Positions 52,076 through 62,088 of a DNA stretch of 64,000 nt are shown piece after piece. The notes below the pieces were generated by a model, which made no database searches, had not been told where the DNA came from, and worked only from the letters and a program-made list of their open reading frames with translations. The DNA comes from Candidatus Formimonas warabiya. Its GTDB lineage: Bacteria; Bacillota; Dehalobacteriia; Dehalobacteriales; Dehalobacteriaceae. The position numbers and the translations under genes are program-made. How positions within the stretch are numbered: position 1 is the first letter of the stretch; the number at the start of each line of letters is the position of its first letter. The stretch lies in contig NZ_CP017634.1 in NCBI RefSeq assembly GCF_002777255.1, forward strand, positions 5,778,903 through 5,842,902, given 5' to 3'.

Positions 52076-52146
52076 ATGCTGTTTGTTCTTGTTTTCCCAT
52101 GGAGTAAATGATCTGCTCGTAACGGTGTTTGGCCAGGTAAAAATTT

Positions 52147-52164
52147 TGGCATAAAAATTGCATA
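52147..52164 (+). promoter_or_regulatory. Sigma-54 (-24/-12) promoter of the aminotransferase/IorAB operon
   Basis: TTGGCATAAAAATTGCAT has GG (52149-52150) and GC (52161-52162) exactly 10 bp apart, matching TGGCAC-N5-TTGCA. Transcription should start near 52174, giving a leader of about 145 nt. Confidence 0.85.
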
Positions 52165-52215
52165 GTTAAGTTAATCGTGACCAGAGCGGTTGTTCTGAGG
52201 TTCATATTTAAGCAT

Positions 52216-52256
52216 GGTTTCTTACCGGAAAACGGTTAAGAAACCTAACTTGTTTT
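52216..52256 (+). terminator. Leader hairpin, possible attenuator
   Basis: GGTTTCTTA-CCG (52216-52227) pairs with CGG-T-TAAGAAACC (52233-52245) with a one-base bulge, followed by TAACTTGTTTTT. It lies between the sigma-54 promoter and the aminotransferase start, so it could attenuate the operon or end a short transcript. Confidence 0.5.
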
Positions 52257-52317
52257 TAGGGGCTATTTAACAATTTAATATAATAAAGAAAAAATGCATT
52301 CTGGGAGGGATAAAACC

Positions 52318-53424
52318 ATGGAGAACATCAAGGAAAAGGACCTGGCCAGGCGTGGCATCAATGAGCTGGTGGCATATGTGCCGGGAAAACCGATTGAAGA
52401 AGTAAAAAGAGAGTATGGGTTGACGGAAATTATCAAACTGGCTTCCAATGAAAATCCTTTGGGGACTTCACCCAAAGCTGTGGCGGCGATGAAACAGGCC
52501 ATTGACGATGTTTATATGTATCCTGAAGGCAGCAGTATGGACCTGCGTCAAAAAGTCGCCGCTCATTTTGGCATCGACGATGATATGGTGATCATCGGCA
52601 ACGGAGCGGATAATATCCTTTTGCTGATTGCCCAGGCCCTGGTTGATGAAGGAGATGAGGTGATTACGGGAGATCCCTCGTTTTCCGTCTATGAAAGTGT
52701 GACCCGGATTATGGGGGGAAATTTTATCAAAGTTCCCTTGAAAGATTTTACCTATGATTTACCTGCCATTGCAGAGCGGATTACCGACAAGACCAAATTG
52801 ATCTTTATCTGCAATCCCAACAATCCCACCGGTTCTATGGTCACGGAAGAAGAAACGGCCCGTTTTATGGAGATTGTCCCCCGCGATTGCGTGGTCGCGT
52901 TTGATGAAGCCTATGCGGAATACGTGCAGGATCAGCATTATCCTGATACCATGAAGTATGTGCATGAGAAAAGAAACGTAATTCTAGTGCGGACCTTTTC
53001 CAAAATCTTTGGCCTGGCCGGTACCCGGATCGGTTACGCCATGGGGCCCAAACACCTGGTTGACTTATTGCGCAAAGTCACGGCAGCTTTTGCCGTCAAC
53101 CGGGTCGCCCAGGCGGGGGCCCTGGCTGCTCTGGAGGACAGGGAATTTATTGAAAAGGTTTTAACGGTAAATGAGCAAGGCAAACAGTATCTCTACCAGG
53201 AGTTCTCCAAATTAGGCATGCCCTATACGCCTACTCACACCAATTTTATTTTTGTCAATTTAGGCATGGACAGCCAGGTGGTGTTCAAAAAGTTACTGGC
53301 TCAAGGAATTGTGATTCGCCCGGGCGGCATGTGGAATTTACCGAACTATGCCCGGATTACTTTAGGAACTTTGGAGCAGAACGAAAAACTGATCGCAGCC
53401 TTGAAGGAAATTATCAATAAGTGA
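52318..53424 (+). CDS. HisC-like aromatic/histidinol-phosphate aminotransferase
   Basis: The 368-residue fold type I PLP enzyme has ASNENPLGTSP near residue 42, NPNNPTGSMV near residue 167, and the PLP lysine in TFSKIFGLAG near residue 230. Such proteins are often called HisC, but here it heads an operon with indolepyruvate oxidoreductase. Conversion of an aromatic amino acid to its 2-oxo acid therefore fits better. ATG at 52318 follows GGGAGGG; expression should need sigma-54. Confidence 0.92.
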   Translation: MENIKEKDLARRGINELVAYVPGKPIEEVKREYGLTEIIKLASNENPLGTSPKAVAAMKQAIDDVYMYPEGSSMDLRQKVAAHFGIDDDMVIIGNGADNILLLIAQALVDEGDEVITGDPSFSVYESVTRIMGGNFIKVPLKDFTYDLPAIAERITDKTKLIFICNPNNPTGSMVTEEETARFMEIVPRDCVVAFDEAYAEYVQDQHYPDTMKYVHEKRNVILVRTFSKIFGLAGTRIGYAMGPKHLVDLLRKVTAAFAVNRVAQAGALAALEDREFIEKVLTVNEQGKQYLYQEFSKLGMPYTPTHTNFIFVNLGMDSQVVFKKLLAQGIVIRPGGMWNLPNYARITLGTLEQNEKLIAALKEIINK

Positions 53425-53446
53425 GAAAATATCGGGAGGTGTTTAA

Positions 53447-55309
53447 ATGACTAAGAAAATAATTGGGGGAAACGAAGCAGTAGCGCTTGGTGCTTTACAT
53501 GCAGGTGTGAAAGTAATTACCGGCTACCCGGGAACTCCCTCGTCGGAAGTAATCGGCAGCTTGTGGGGAAAAGACCTGCCCGGAACCAAGGTGGAATGGA
53601 GCACCAACGAAAAGGTAGCCTTTGAAGTGGCGGCCGCAGCGGCCTGGGCCGGATTCCGTTCTTTATGCACCATGAAGATGTCCGGTTTGAATGTGGCTTA
53701 TGACTCCTTGATCAGTATTACCTATTCCGGATGCAAAGGCGGTCTGGTGGTCTATGTTTGCGATGACCCGGGAGTGAGCGCCGGCATGCCGGAACAAGAC
53801 GTGCGGGGATTTGCCCTGATGTCGGATATGCCGATGCTGGAACCGGGATCCGTGCAGGAATCCTATGACCTGATCCAATTCGCCTTTGAGCTCTCGGAAG
53901 CCATCCAATCACCGGTCTTTGTCCGCTCCGTCACCAACGTGGCCCTGTCCCATGGTGTGGCAAATGTGGAAGAAAGAATCCTGCCCCCGGACAAGAAACC
54001 TCTGCTGGAAAAGGACATCATGAAATACACCAAGGCTGGGGCAGCCATCTGTATGACGCAGCACCGGGACCTGATCGCACGCCTGGAAAAGGCAGGCGAT
54101 ATCATTGGGGAAAAAGGGCTGAACAGACTGCATCTAAAGGGAGAAAAAGGCGGTTTGGGCATTATCAGCGTGGGTGTGGTAAACACATTTCTTGCAGAAG
54201 GTTTTGACATCGCGGACCGCTTTGGCATCAATCCGGAGGAAATCTCTACATTAGAAGCAGTTACCACCATCCCCTTTCCTAAAAAAGAAGTAGGCGCTCT
54301 TCTGGACCACTGCGGAGCCATCTTGGTCTTAGAAGAGCTGGAACCCCATCTGGAAAAAGGGGTCTATTTAGAAGCTTATAAGCGGGGCGCAAAAGTAAGG
54401 ATTATTGGTAAGGAAGACGGTACTTTAAGCCGGATCGGGGATTATGACGCCACCCATGTGGTGAAAGGTATTTTTAGTGCCCTCGATAAACCGGTGCCTG
54501 AAGAGCTTTATAAAACAATCGAAGCAGAAAAACACTGTGCGGCCCGTCCCATTACCACCTGTGCCGGCTGTCCCCACCGGGGCACCTATATGGCCATCAA
54601 CCAGGCCGTGAAAAACTTGGGCTACAAAAAAGAAGAAGTAATGGTCACCGGAGACATCGGGTGTACCATCTTGGGGATTAACCCTCCCTTCCATACCATC
54701 TGGACCGAGGTTGCTATGGGGGCCAGCATTCCCATGGCCCAGGGCTACGTCTACAGCGGCGTGGAGACTCCTGTCATTGCTACCATCGGAGACTCCACCT
54801 TCTTCCACGGAGGTATTCCCGGACTGCTTAATGCAGTGCAGCACCAGATTAACCTTACCGCCATTGTCATGGACAACGGGTGGACCGCCATGACCGGCAT
54901 GCAGGTGAATCCGGGCACGGCGCCGGATTTTCAACAGTCCGGGTGCAAACCATTGGATCTGGCCCAAGTGATTCCGGGATTGGGTGTGGAAAATTTCTTT
55001 ATTGCCGACCCTTATGACCTGGAAGGAACCACGGAAACGATCCAAAAGGCCCTCACCCTTCCCGGGGTCAAAGTGATTCTTTCCCGGCGGGAATGCGCGA
55101 TTCAGGCCAACCGGCGCAAAGTAAAATACGGAACGGTTCAGGTTGACCAGGAACAATGCAACCTGTGCAAGCGGTGTATCAATATTACCGGGTGCCCTGC
55201 CATCAGTCTGGGCGAAGAATCCATCGTCATTGATTCCGGACAATGCAACGGCTGTGCTTTATGCGCTCAGGTCTGCAACAGGTCCGCCATCAAAAGGGAG
55301 GGGAAATAA
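53447..55309 (+). CDS. iorA: Indolepyruvate ferredoxin oxidoreductase alpha subunit
   Basis: The 620-residue subunit has the N-terminal pyrimidine-binding domain (TGYPGTPSSEV near residue 27), a TPP domain (GDIGC near residue 404, GDSTFFHGGIPGL, MDNGWTAMTG) and a C-terminal two-[4Fe-4S] ferredoxin part (CNLCKRC, CNGCALC). It decarboxylates aryl pyruvates to aryl-acetyl-CoA while reducing ferredoxin. The beta subunit follows after 1 bp. Confidence 0.96.
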   Translation: MTKKIIGGNEAVALGALHAGVKVITGYPGTPSSEVIGSLWGKDLPGTKVEWSTNEKVAFEVAAAAAWAGFRSLCTMKMSGLNVAYDSLISITYSGCKGGLVVYVCDDPGVSAGMPEQDVRGFALMSDMPMLEPGSVQESYDLIQFAFELSEAIQSPVFVRSVTNVALSHGVANVEERILPPDKKPLLEKDIMKYTKAGAAICMTQHRDLIARLEKAGDIIGEKGLNRLHLKGEKGGLGIISVGVVNTFLAEGFDIADRFGINPEEISTLEAVTTIPFPKKEVGALLDHCGAILVLEELEPHLEKGVYLEAYKRGAKVRIIGKEDGTLSRIGDYDATHVVKGIFSALDKPVPEELYKTIEAEKHCAARPITTCAGCPHRGTYMAINQAVKNLGYKKEEVMVTGDIGCTILGINPPFHTIWTEVAMGASIPMAQGYVYSGVETPVIATIGDSTFFHGGIPGLLNAVQHQINLTAIVMDNGWTAMTGMQVNPGTAPDFQQSGCKPLDLAQVIPGLGVENFFIADPYDLEGTTETIQKALTLPGVKVILSRRECAIQANRRKVKYGTVQVDQEQCNLCKRCINITGCPAISLGEESIVIDSGQCNGCALCAQVCNRSAIKREGK

Positions 55310-55310
55310 C

Positions 55311-55937
55311 ATGGAAAAGAATGTTTTCGACATTTATATTGTCGGTGTGGGAGGACAGGGAGTTTTAACCATTGGGGAACTGATTATTGAAGCAGCCCTA
55401 AAAAAGAACATTCCTGCTAATTTCTATCCCACGAAAGGGATGGCCCAGCGGGGCGGATTTGTCAAAGCTCAGCTGCGCTTAGGCCGGCAGGTTGTGGGCC
55501 CTTCCATTCCCCAAAAGGGGGCTGACCTGATCATTGCCATGGAACGCTCCGAATCCTTAAAAGCGATCCGGTACCTAAAATGCGGGGGAGATTTTTTCCT
55601 TTACGGTTCCGTATGGGCGCCCACTGCGGTGATGCTGGGCAAGGCACCCTATCCTTCCCTGGAACAGGTATGGGGGAATCTGGAGCAGGCGGAAGCGAAG
55701 ATTGCCTATCTGGATCCGGAGATGCTGCCCCAATATGAAGGAAAGCCGGTGGCGGAAAATTTGTTCGTCCTGGGTGCCACCCTGGGGAACACGGCCTTAA
55801 AAACTTTGTTCAGCGCGGAAGACCTAGCCACCGCCATTACCGAGCGCTGGCCCAAGGGCGCGGAACGGAATCTGGCCGCTTTCCGGGCCGGATTGGATAT
55901 CCAGGTATGCCGCAGCCTTCCTGTAAGCTTAGGATAA
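55311..55937 (+). CDS. iorB: Indolepyruvate ferredoxin oxidoreductase beta subunit
   Basis: This 208-residue gamma-type subunit has IVGVGGQGVLTIGELI near residue 10 and KGMAQRGGFVKAQLR near residue 44. ATG at 55311 lies just after the iorA stop, with GGGAGGGG inside the end of iorA. It completes the oxidoreductase. Confidence 0.95.
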   Translation: MEKNVFDIYIVGVGGQGVLTIGELIIEAALKKNIPANFYPTKGMAQRGGFVKAQLRLGRQVVGPSIPQKGADLIIAMERSESLKAIRYLKCGGDFFLYGSVWAPTAVMLGKAPYPSLEQVWGNLEQAEAKIAYLDPEMLPQYEGKPVAENLFVLGATLGNTALKTLFSAEDLATAITERWPKGAERNLAAFRAGLDIQVCRSLPVSLG

Positions 55938-55949
55938 GGGGGTGATGGC

Positions 55950-57974
55950 ATGAGCTTTCAGGCACTTTTCTACCCCCGCGGGGTGGCCGTGACCGGTTCC
56001 GTAACGGCGGGGAAATTGGGACATGTGCTGATGAACCGCTTAATAGAAGGCGGGTTCACCAACATTTATGCCGTAAACCCGAAGGCACAGGGGATGGGCC
56101 CCATCCCGGGCTTTGCCTCGATCCGGGAGATTGACGGTGCCGTCGACTTAGTGGTGATCGCTTCACCGGCAGCTACCGTGAAGGATGTATTGACCGACGC
56201 CGGTGAGGCCGGGGTGAAAGCAGCGGTTGTGATTACCTCTGGCTTTTCCGAAGCCGGCAACGCAGCCGGTGAGGAAGAGGTAAAACAGGCAGCCCGCCGT
56301 TTCGGTATCCGTTTTATTGGGCCGAACTGTGCCGGTCTGGTGAACACCCACAGCAGCCTTTTGGCTACTTTGGAAGCCCGCCCCCCCAAAGGGAATACCG
56401 CTTTGGTATCACAAAGCGGGGCCGTGGGCGGTGCGCTCATGTCCTGGGCGGAAGAACAGGGCCTGGGTATTTCCAAATTTGTCAGTTACGGCAACGGCAG
56501 TGATTTGAATGAAATAGAATTGCTCAGGTATTTTAAAGATGATGCGGAAACCTCCGTGATTGCTTTATATGTGGAAAATGTCAAAAACGGCCGGGAGTTT
56601 ATGCAGGTGCTGAAGGAAGTGACCCGGATCAAACCTGTGGTGGTGATTAAGTCGGGACGGACCAATACCGGCCAGCGGGCGGCTCTTTCCCATACCGGTT
56701 CTATGGCCGGCTCGGATGCGGTTTATGACGCCGCTTTGCGGGAATGCGGCGCCCTGCGGGTGGAGACCCTGGAAGACATGTTTGATTTGTGCAAGGGTTT
56801 TTCCTTCCTTCCTCCCGTTGAGGGCCGGCGGCTGGTCGTTGTGACTAATTCCGGCGGTCCCGGGGTGATGTCCATAGACAAGGCAGACGAGATCGGTTTG
56901 GATGCGGGAGAACCCAGCTCTGAATTGAAAAAAGCCCTTCAGGAGTTTCTGCCTCCCCACGCCGGGCTAAAAAACCCCATCGATCTTACCGTGGAAGGTA
57001 CCGGGGAAGGCTACCGGCGTTCTTTGGCGGAATCGCTGAAGGAATACGATGCGGCAGTGGCCCTCTATATCGGCACCCCCTACTTAGAAGCGATGCCGGT
57101 AGCGCAGGGGATTGTTGATGCCGCCCGGGAATCCCAAAAACCCGTCGTCTCTGTCCTTCAGGTAGGCTGCGATGTGGCGGAAAGCGATAATCTCTTGAAG
57201 CAGCATCACCTGCCTAACTTTTCTACGGGAGAACGTGCCGTGCGCGTTATTTCCCGCATGGCTGAATATCAAGGGCTCAAATCCCGGCCCGGTTATTTCT
57301 CCGACCTTCCCCCTATAAAAGGGAATTTGCCGGGGCAGGGTCCCGTGCTGGAGCCGGATGCCATGGCTCTTTTAAAGGAGAACGGAATTCCTGTTCCTCC
57401 GTACCGCTTTGCCGGGGATCGTCACCAGGCCGTGGAAGCATGCCAAAGCCTGGGTTATCCGGTGGTGATGAAGGTGGTATCCCCCCAGATTTTGCATAAA
57501 TCGGACTTTGGCGGCGTAGTGCTGAATATTGCTGATGATGAAGGGGCGGGAAAGGCTTTTGATCATCTGCGCCAGATCGCTTTGGACCGGGACTTTCGCG
57601 GTGTGGTGATTTATCCCATGCTGAAAGGGGGCCGGGAGGTAATCCTTGGCCTGACCCGGGATGTGCAGTTTGGTCCGGTGGTCGCTTTCGGCTTGGGTGG
57701 TATTTACACGGAAGTGTTGAAGGACATTGTGCTCCGGGTGGCGCCGGTAGACCGGACCGGGGCGGAAGAAATGATCAGAAGTATCCGCACCTACCCCATT
57801 CTGAAAGGAACCAGGGGACAGGAACCGGCTGACCTGGATGCCCTGGCAGAGACCATTGTTAATTTCTCCCGGCTGCCTTTCCTCTACCCGGACATTGCGG
57901 AAGCCGATTTGAACCCGGTGTTTGTCTTTCCCCAGGGTGTGTTCGTGGGGGATGTCCGTCTGTTGAGGAAATAA
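55950..57974 (+). CDS. ADP-forming acyl-CoA synthetase, fused alpha-beta
   Basis: The 674-residue protein joins the CoA-binding/ligase alpha part (about 1-450, with the phospho-His in LSHTGSMAGSD near residue 250) to an ATP-grasp beta part (about 460-670). It converts acyl-CoA, ADP and phosphate to acid, CoA and ATP. After IorAB this gives ATP from aryl-acetyl-CoA, closing an oxidative Stickland-like branch as known in archaea and some anaerobic bacteria. It follows iorB by 12 bp. Confidence 0.93.
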   Translation: MSFQALFYPRGVAVTGSVTAGKLGHVLMNRLIEGGFTNIYAVNPKAQGMGPIPGFASIREIDGAVDLVVIASPAATVKDVLTDAGEAGVKAAVVITSGFSEAGNAAGEEEVKQAARRFGIRFIGPNCAGLVNTHSSLLATLEARPPKGNTALVSQSGAVGGALMSWAEEQGLGISKFVSYGNGSDLNEIELLRYFKDDAETSVIALYVENVKNGREFMQVLKEVTRIKPVVVIKSGRTNTGQRAALSHTGSMAGSDAVYDAALRECGALRVETLEDMFDLCKGFSFLPPVEGRRLVVVTNSGGPGVMSIDKADEIGLDAGEPSSELKKALQEFLPPHAGLKNPIDLTVEGTGEGYRRSLAESLKEYDAAVALYIGTPYLEAMPVAQGIVDAARESQKPVVSVLQVGCDVAESDNLLKQHHLPNFSTGERAVRVISRMAEYQGLKSRPGYFSDLPPIKGNLPGQGPVLEPDAMALLKENGIPVPPYRFAGDRHQAVEACQSLGYPVVMKVVSPQILHKSDFGGVVLNIADDEGAGKAFDHLRQIALDRDFRGVVIYPMLKGGREVILGLTRDVQFGPVVAFGLGGIYTEVLKDIVLRVAPVDRTGAEEMIRSIRTYPILKGTRGQEPADLDALAETIVNFSRLPFLYPDIAEADLNPVFVFPQGVFVGDVRLLRK

Positions 57975-58100
57975 CCTGATCAACGACGACGGTGCTTTTG
58001 CCAATAAAAACGAAACGTTTAACCTTAATTGACTTTTGATTAGCTCAGGCTAACGGATGCATATTTTCCTTTTCTGTTTTATTGCAAGTCCATATTTGTT

Positions 58101-58140
58101 AAGGAGGCAAAGAAATAAAGCCTCCTTATTTATTTTTTAA
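58101..58140 (+). terminator. Intrinsic terminator after the acyl-CoA synthetase operon
   Basis: AAGGAGGC (58101-58108) pairs with GCCTCCTT (58120-58127), followed by ATTTATTTTTT. The rest of 57975-58384 is AT-rich and shows no gene; no clear promoter for the chemoreceptor was found. Confidence 0.8.
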
Positions 58141-58384
58141 GTAAAATAAGCTAAAATTTTAAAAGCTATTGATATTGTATTAGGAAAATAATGTCGAACG
58201 AATTACCGGAATATTAATAGGATATTAATGTTCAGGTAAAAAAACAAAGGTAAGTTAAATTAACGAGAAGTACGAATACACTCTCTTCCATTTTGTTCAG
58301 AAAATGTCCAGAATCGGTTGATATGATTAAAAATAAAGAGAAGATATTTAAAAAAATGAGGGTTGATTAAGGGAGGAAAGATTG

Positions 58385-60412
58385 ATGAAATTGAAAGGAA
58401 AAATGCTTGTTTTTTTTCTCATACCTGTGCTGGTCGTCTTTTCTGCTGTGGTAGCTTATATGATGCTGAATATGAAAGCCACGGCAGAAAAAAATGTTGC
58501 GGAGCTGGCGGAGTCAAAGTCGGGAGAGTATGCTGCCTATATTAAATTGTTTTTGGAACAAAATCTAACCGTGGCTAAAAATTTGGCCGGAACCATAGAG
58601 GACATTAGAGCCGGGCAAAATCCGAGCAGGGATGAAGTCATTCAGTTGTTGGAAAGGACACTTTTACATAACAAGGATCTTGTGGGTGTCTGGTGCGCCT
58701 TTGAACCGGACGCTTTTGACGGTCAAGATAAAAAATATGTAGATGCCCAATACCATAACAGCACGGGAAGGTTTTATCCTTGTTTCTATAGAGACGGGGA
58801 TGCTATTGCATGTGAGCCCTTTGCCGTTGACGACATCAAAAATGATTATTATGTCATGCCCCTGACGACGGGAAAAGAAGCTATTATTGAACCGTACCAG
58901 GAAAGTTACAACGATCAGGTATCGATCATGGAAACCTCCCTGGCCGTCCCCATCAAATATCACGATCAGGTGATTGGTGTGGCCGGGGTCGATATTAAGC
59001 TTGATCAGCTTCAAACCTTTGTAGAAAACTTAAAATTATATCAAACGGGTTATGGAAGGCTGATTTCCGGTACAGGAATGGTCGTCGCTCATCCCGAAAA
59101 GGACCGGCTGGGAGAAATCGGCGGTGAATTTAAAGACGGCCAGGGAGGGGATATTTTAAAACGAATTGCCGCGGGAGAAACATTTTCCTCCGTGGAATAT
59201 GCGGAAGCCATAAAGCAGAATGCCTTTAAAAGTTATGCCCCGGTAACGGTAGGAGAGACCGGCACAACTTGGGCTTTTGGGACAATCATCCCCATCGGAG
59301 AAATATATCAGGAATCAAACGATCTGGTCAGAACAATTCTCCTGATCGGCTTATGCGGGTTACTGGTGATCGCTGCAGTCATTTGGATCGCTACAAACAA
59401 AATAACGGCGCCCATCGGTCTGCTCACCAGCAGGATTGTAGCTATGGGCAATTATGATTTTACAGGGGATGATCGGAAAACCTACCGTTTGGCCCAGGGA
59501 AAAGATGAGATTGGTATCATGTTTAAAGCCTTGGGGAACATGCAGCAAAATGTAGTCGCCTTGCTGAAAAACATCGCCGGACAATCAGAGCAGGTGGCTG
59601 CGGCGGCCCAGGAATTAACCGCCACCAGCGAAGAAATGGCTGGCGTATCGGAAGAAATCGCTAAAACCATAGACGGCGTTGCCGCCGGGGCAACCAATCA
59701 AGCAAAAGATACGGAACATGGTGTGGAAAGAATGAAAGAACTAGGGGAACTGATTGAAGAAAATCAAAATTACCTGGAAAAAGCTACGCAGGCCGCGGCT
59801 GAAATTACCAAAACGACCGGAGAGATTCATCAGGTAATCATGAATACCAACGCAAGTGCCCTCAAGATTGAAAGTGCCAGTCAAATGATTAAGCGGATTG
59901 CCGAGCAAACAAATCTCTTGGCCTTAAATGCCGCCATCGAAGCGGCGCGAGCCGGTGAAGCGGGCAAAGGTTTTGCGGTAGTGGCCGAAGAAGTCCGTAA
60001 GCTGGCGGAGCAATCCAATCAGTTTACAGGGGAGATCGCCAGGGTCATCCAGGACTTAATGGCAAAAGCAAATTATGCCGTGCAAATTACCCAGGGAGTG
60101 GGAGAAATGCTGCAGCACCAGGATGATTCGGATCAAGAATATTTCGGCATAGCAAGCGCTATCGCCAAAACCCAGGAGTCCATCAAGTTATTGCTCGACT
60201 CAGGAAGCCTGATGGAAACAAAGAAAAAAGAAATTATGGATATTATTCATGAGCTCTCCATGATTGCCCAGGACAATGCGGCCGCAACCGAAGAGACGTC
60301 GGCTTCGGTGGAAGAGCAGACCGCTTCTATGCAGGAAATCGCCCAATCCAGTGATAAACTGGCCCAGTTGGCGGAAATGATGCAACGGGGCATTAGCCGG
60401 TTTAAGTATTAG
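58385..60412 (+). CDS. Transmembrane methyl-accepting chemotaxis protein with dCache sensor
   Basis: This 675-residue receptor has a first membrane segment (about 7-27), a double-Cache ligand domain (about 35-310, with the VWCAFEPDAFDG and GVAGVDIKLDQL stretches), a second segment (about 320-342), HAMP, and a full signalling domain with NLLALNAAIEAARAGEAGKGFAVVA-type tip. dCache_1 receptors often sense amino acids. Its place after the amino-acid fermentation operon supports taxis toward the same substrate. ATG at 58385 follows GGGAGGAAA. Confidence 0.94.
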   Translation: MKLKGKMLVFFLIPVLVVFSAVVAYMMLNMKATAEKNVAELAESKSGEYAAYIKLFLEQNLTVAKNLAGTIEDIRAGQNPSRDEVIQLLERTLLHNKDLVGVWCAFEPDAFDGQDKKYVDAQYHNSTGRFYPCFYRDGDAIACEPFAVDDIKNDYYVMPLTTGKEAIIEPYQESYNDQVSIMETSLAVPIKYHDQVIGVAGVDIKLDQLQTFVENLKLYQTGYGRLISGTGMVVAHPEKDRLGEIGGEFKDGQGGDILKRIAAGETFSSVEYAEAIKQNAFKSYAPVTVGETGTTWAFGTIIPIGEIYQESNDLVRTILLIGLCGLLVIAAVIWIATNKITAPIGLLTSRIVAMGNYDFTGDDRKTYRLAQGKDEIGIMFKALGNMQQNVVALLKNIAGQSEQVAAAAQELTATSEEMAGVSEEIAKTIDGVAAGATNQAKDTEHGVERMKELGELIEENQNYLEKATQAAAEITKTTGEIHQVIMNTNASALKIESASQMIKRIAEQTNLLALNAAIEAARAGEAGKGFAVVAEEVRKLAEQSNQFTGEIARVIQDLMAKANYAVQITQGVGEMLQHQDDSDQEYFGIASAIAKTQESIKLLLDSGSLMETKKKEIMDIIHELSMIAQDNAAATEETSASVEEQTASMQEIAQSSDKLAQLAEMMQRGISRFKY

Positions 60413-60465
60413 CCATCTGGGCGCTATGCCGACTGTCAGAGAAAATGCTATCCCTTAAATTTGTG

Positions 60466-60519
60466 AAAACCTCCGGGTTGATCGAGAATAAATCGATCAA
60501 TCCGGAGGTTTTAATTTTT
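60466..60519 (+). terminator. Strong terminator after the chemoreceptor gene
   Basis: An 18-bp stem (60466-60476 plus 60478-60484 with 60494-60500 plus 60502-60512) is interrupted by one G-T, and is followed by TTTTAATTTTT. Confidence 0.85.
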
Positions 60520-60678
60520 ACTATTTTTTGACTTTCAAGCGCGGGCTGCTCCTATTCAATTCAAGAACCGTCCCTGAATTTCCTGTACCGGTGTTTTTAT
60601 GAATTACCAAGATTCCCTTGAAGGATATTTAAAAGTAAAAAAGAATAATACTTATATTAAAAGCAAGAGGATGATCAT

Positions 60679-62082
60679 ATGAACAGCCAGGATTATTTGA
60701 AACTGATGGAGACAATTTTCGATTCCGTCAATGAAGGGATTTTGGTGACGGATCCCAATAAGAAGATCATCTATTATAACAATGAATTGTCTAAATGGGA
60801 GAACTTATCCAAGTCCGAGGTGATCGGCAGACATCTGCAGGATGTGTATGATGTCACCGAACAAGAAAGTGATCATATGCTTGTGACAAAGTCAGGAAAA
60901 CCCATGCTGGAAAAGTATAAACATATCATTCCCAAGAATGGGAAGAAAATTGATATTGTGGCAAATACCATCCCCCTTTTCCAGGATGACAAATTAATCT
61001 GTGTCTATTCGGTTTGCCGCAATGTGACACAGATTAAAGAGTTGCTGGAAAAAGCCATTCAACTGCAGGGACAGCTGGGTTCCGAAATCGGAGCAACCAG
61101 ACAAAATGGAACCCGGTATACTTTTGACTCCATCACCTATTGCAGTGAAACCCTGGGACAATTAATTCTATCGGCAAAAAAAGCGGCAGAAGCTGATTGC
61201 CCTGTTTTAGTTTACGGTGAGACCGGAACAGGAAAAGAACTCCTGGTCCAGGGGATTCATAATCACAGCGACCATAGTCCGGAGCCTTTTATTGCCATCA
61301 ATTGCGCCGCCATTCCCGAAACACTTTTGGAAAGTTCCCTTTTTGGGACAACCAAAGGGGCCTTTACGGGAGCCGTAGACAATCCCGGACTTTTCGAACA
61401 GGCGGGAAAAGGCACTGTCTTTCTTGATGAAATAAACTCTATGAGTACATCCCTTCAAGCTAAACTCCTGCGTGTTTTACAGGAAAGATATGTCCGGAGG
61501 GTAGGCGGAAAGACGGATACCCCGGTTAATTGCCGAATTATTAGTTCCAGCAATGTTGACCCCTGGGAATGCATCAGCCGGGGCGAGCTGAGAAAGGACT
61601 TATTTTACCGGCTGGCCGTCATTTCTTTATACGTGCCTCCTTTGCGGGACCGGCAAGAAGATATCGAAACCTTAATCGATCATTTTTTAAAAAAGTTTCA
61701 AAAAATCTATGGCCGGGGGAGCATTAAGATTTCCCCGGAAATGAAAAACTTTCTCCTGAAATATCAATGGCCGGGAAATGTCAGGGAACTGGAACATGTG
61801 ATTGAAAGCGCAATCACCATGTTAGGGGAAGACCAAATCATCAAAACGGATCACCTGCCTCAATACCTGAAAATGAAACTGACTCAATTAGATATGGGCA
61901 TCCAGGAGATTACTCCGAAAGAACCGGGAACATTGTCCCACATTTTGACGGAAGTGGAACACCAGGCAATTATGGAAACCTTAAAAAGGCATCAAGGCAA
62001 TATCACAAAGGCAGCATCGGCATTGGGTATTTCTCGGCAAAATATGCAGTATCGCATGCGGAAATTTGGCATTAAAGCATAA
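60679..62082 (+). CDS. PAS-AAA-Fis sigma-54-dependent transcriptional activator
   Basis: The 467-residue protein has an N-terminal PAS domain (about 8-115), the AAA core with Walker A GETGTGKE near residue 180 and the sigma-54 contact loop GAFTGA near residue 230, and a C-terminal Fis-type helix-turn-helix (NITKAASALGISRQNMQYRM). It has no receiver domain, so it should respond to a ligand or redox state through PAS. It lies between the sigma-54 operon at 52 kb and the divergent sigma-54 promoters at 63 kb and is the likely activator of all three. Confidence 0.95.
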   Translation: MNSQDYLKLMETIFDSVNEGILVTDPNKKIIYYNNELSKWENLSKSEVIGRHLQDVYDVTEQESDHMLVTKSGKPMLEKYKHIIPKNGKKIDIVANTIPLFQDDKLICVYSVCRNVTQIKELLEKAIQLQGQLGSEIGATRQNGTRYTFDSITYCSETLGQLILSAKKAAEADCPVLVYGETGTGKELLVQGIHNHSDHSPEPFIAINCAAIPETLLESSLFGTTKGAFTGAVDNPGLFEQAGKGTVFLDEINSMSTSLQAKLLRVLQERYVRRVGGKTDTPVNCRIISSSNVDPWECISRGELRKDLFYRLAVISLYVPPLRDRQEDIETLIDHFLKKFQKIYGRGSIKISPEMKNFLLKYQWPGNVRELEHVIESAITMLGEDQIIKTDHLPQYLKMKLTQLDMGIQEITPKEPGTLSHILTEVEHQAIMETLKRHQGNITKAASALGISRQNMQYRMRKFGIKA

Positions 62083-62088
62083 AAAATA

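Noticed and set aside
52318..53424. Histidine biosynthesis operon headed by hisC
   Set aside because: No other his genes are present; the operon continues with iorAB and an acyl-CoA synthetase, pointing to amino acid breakdown.
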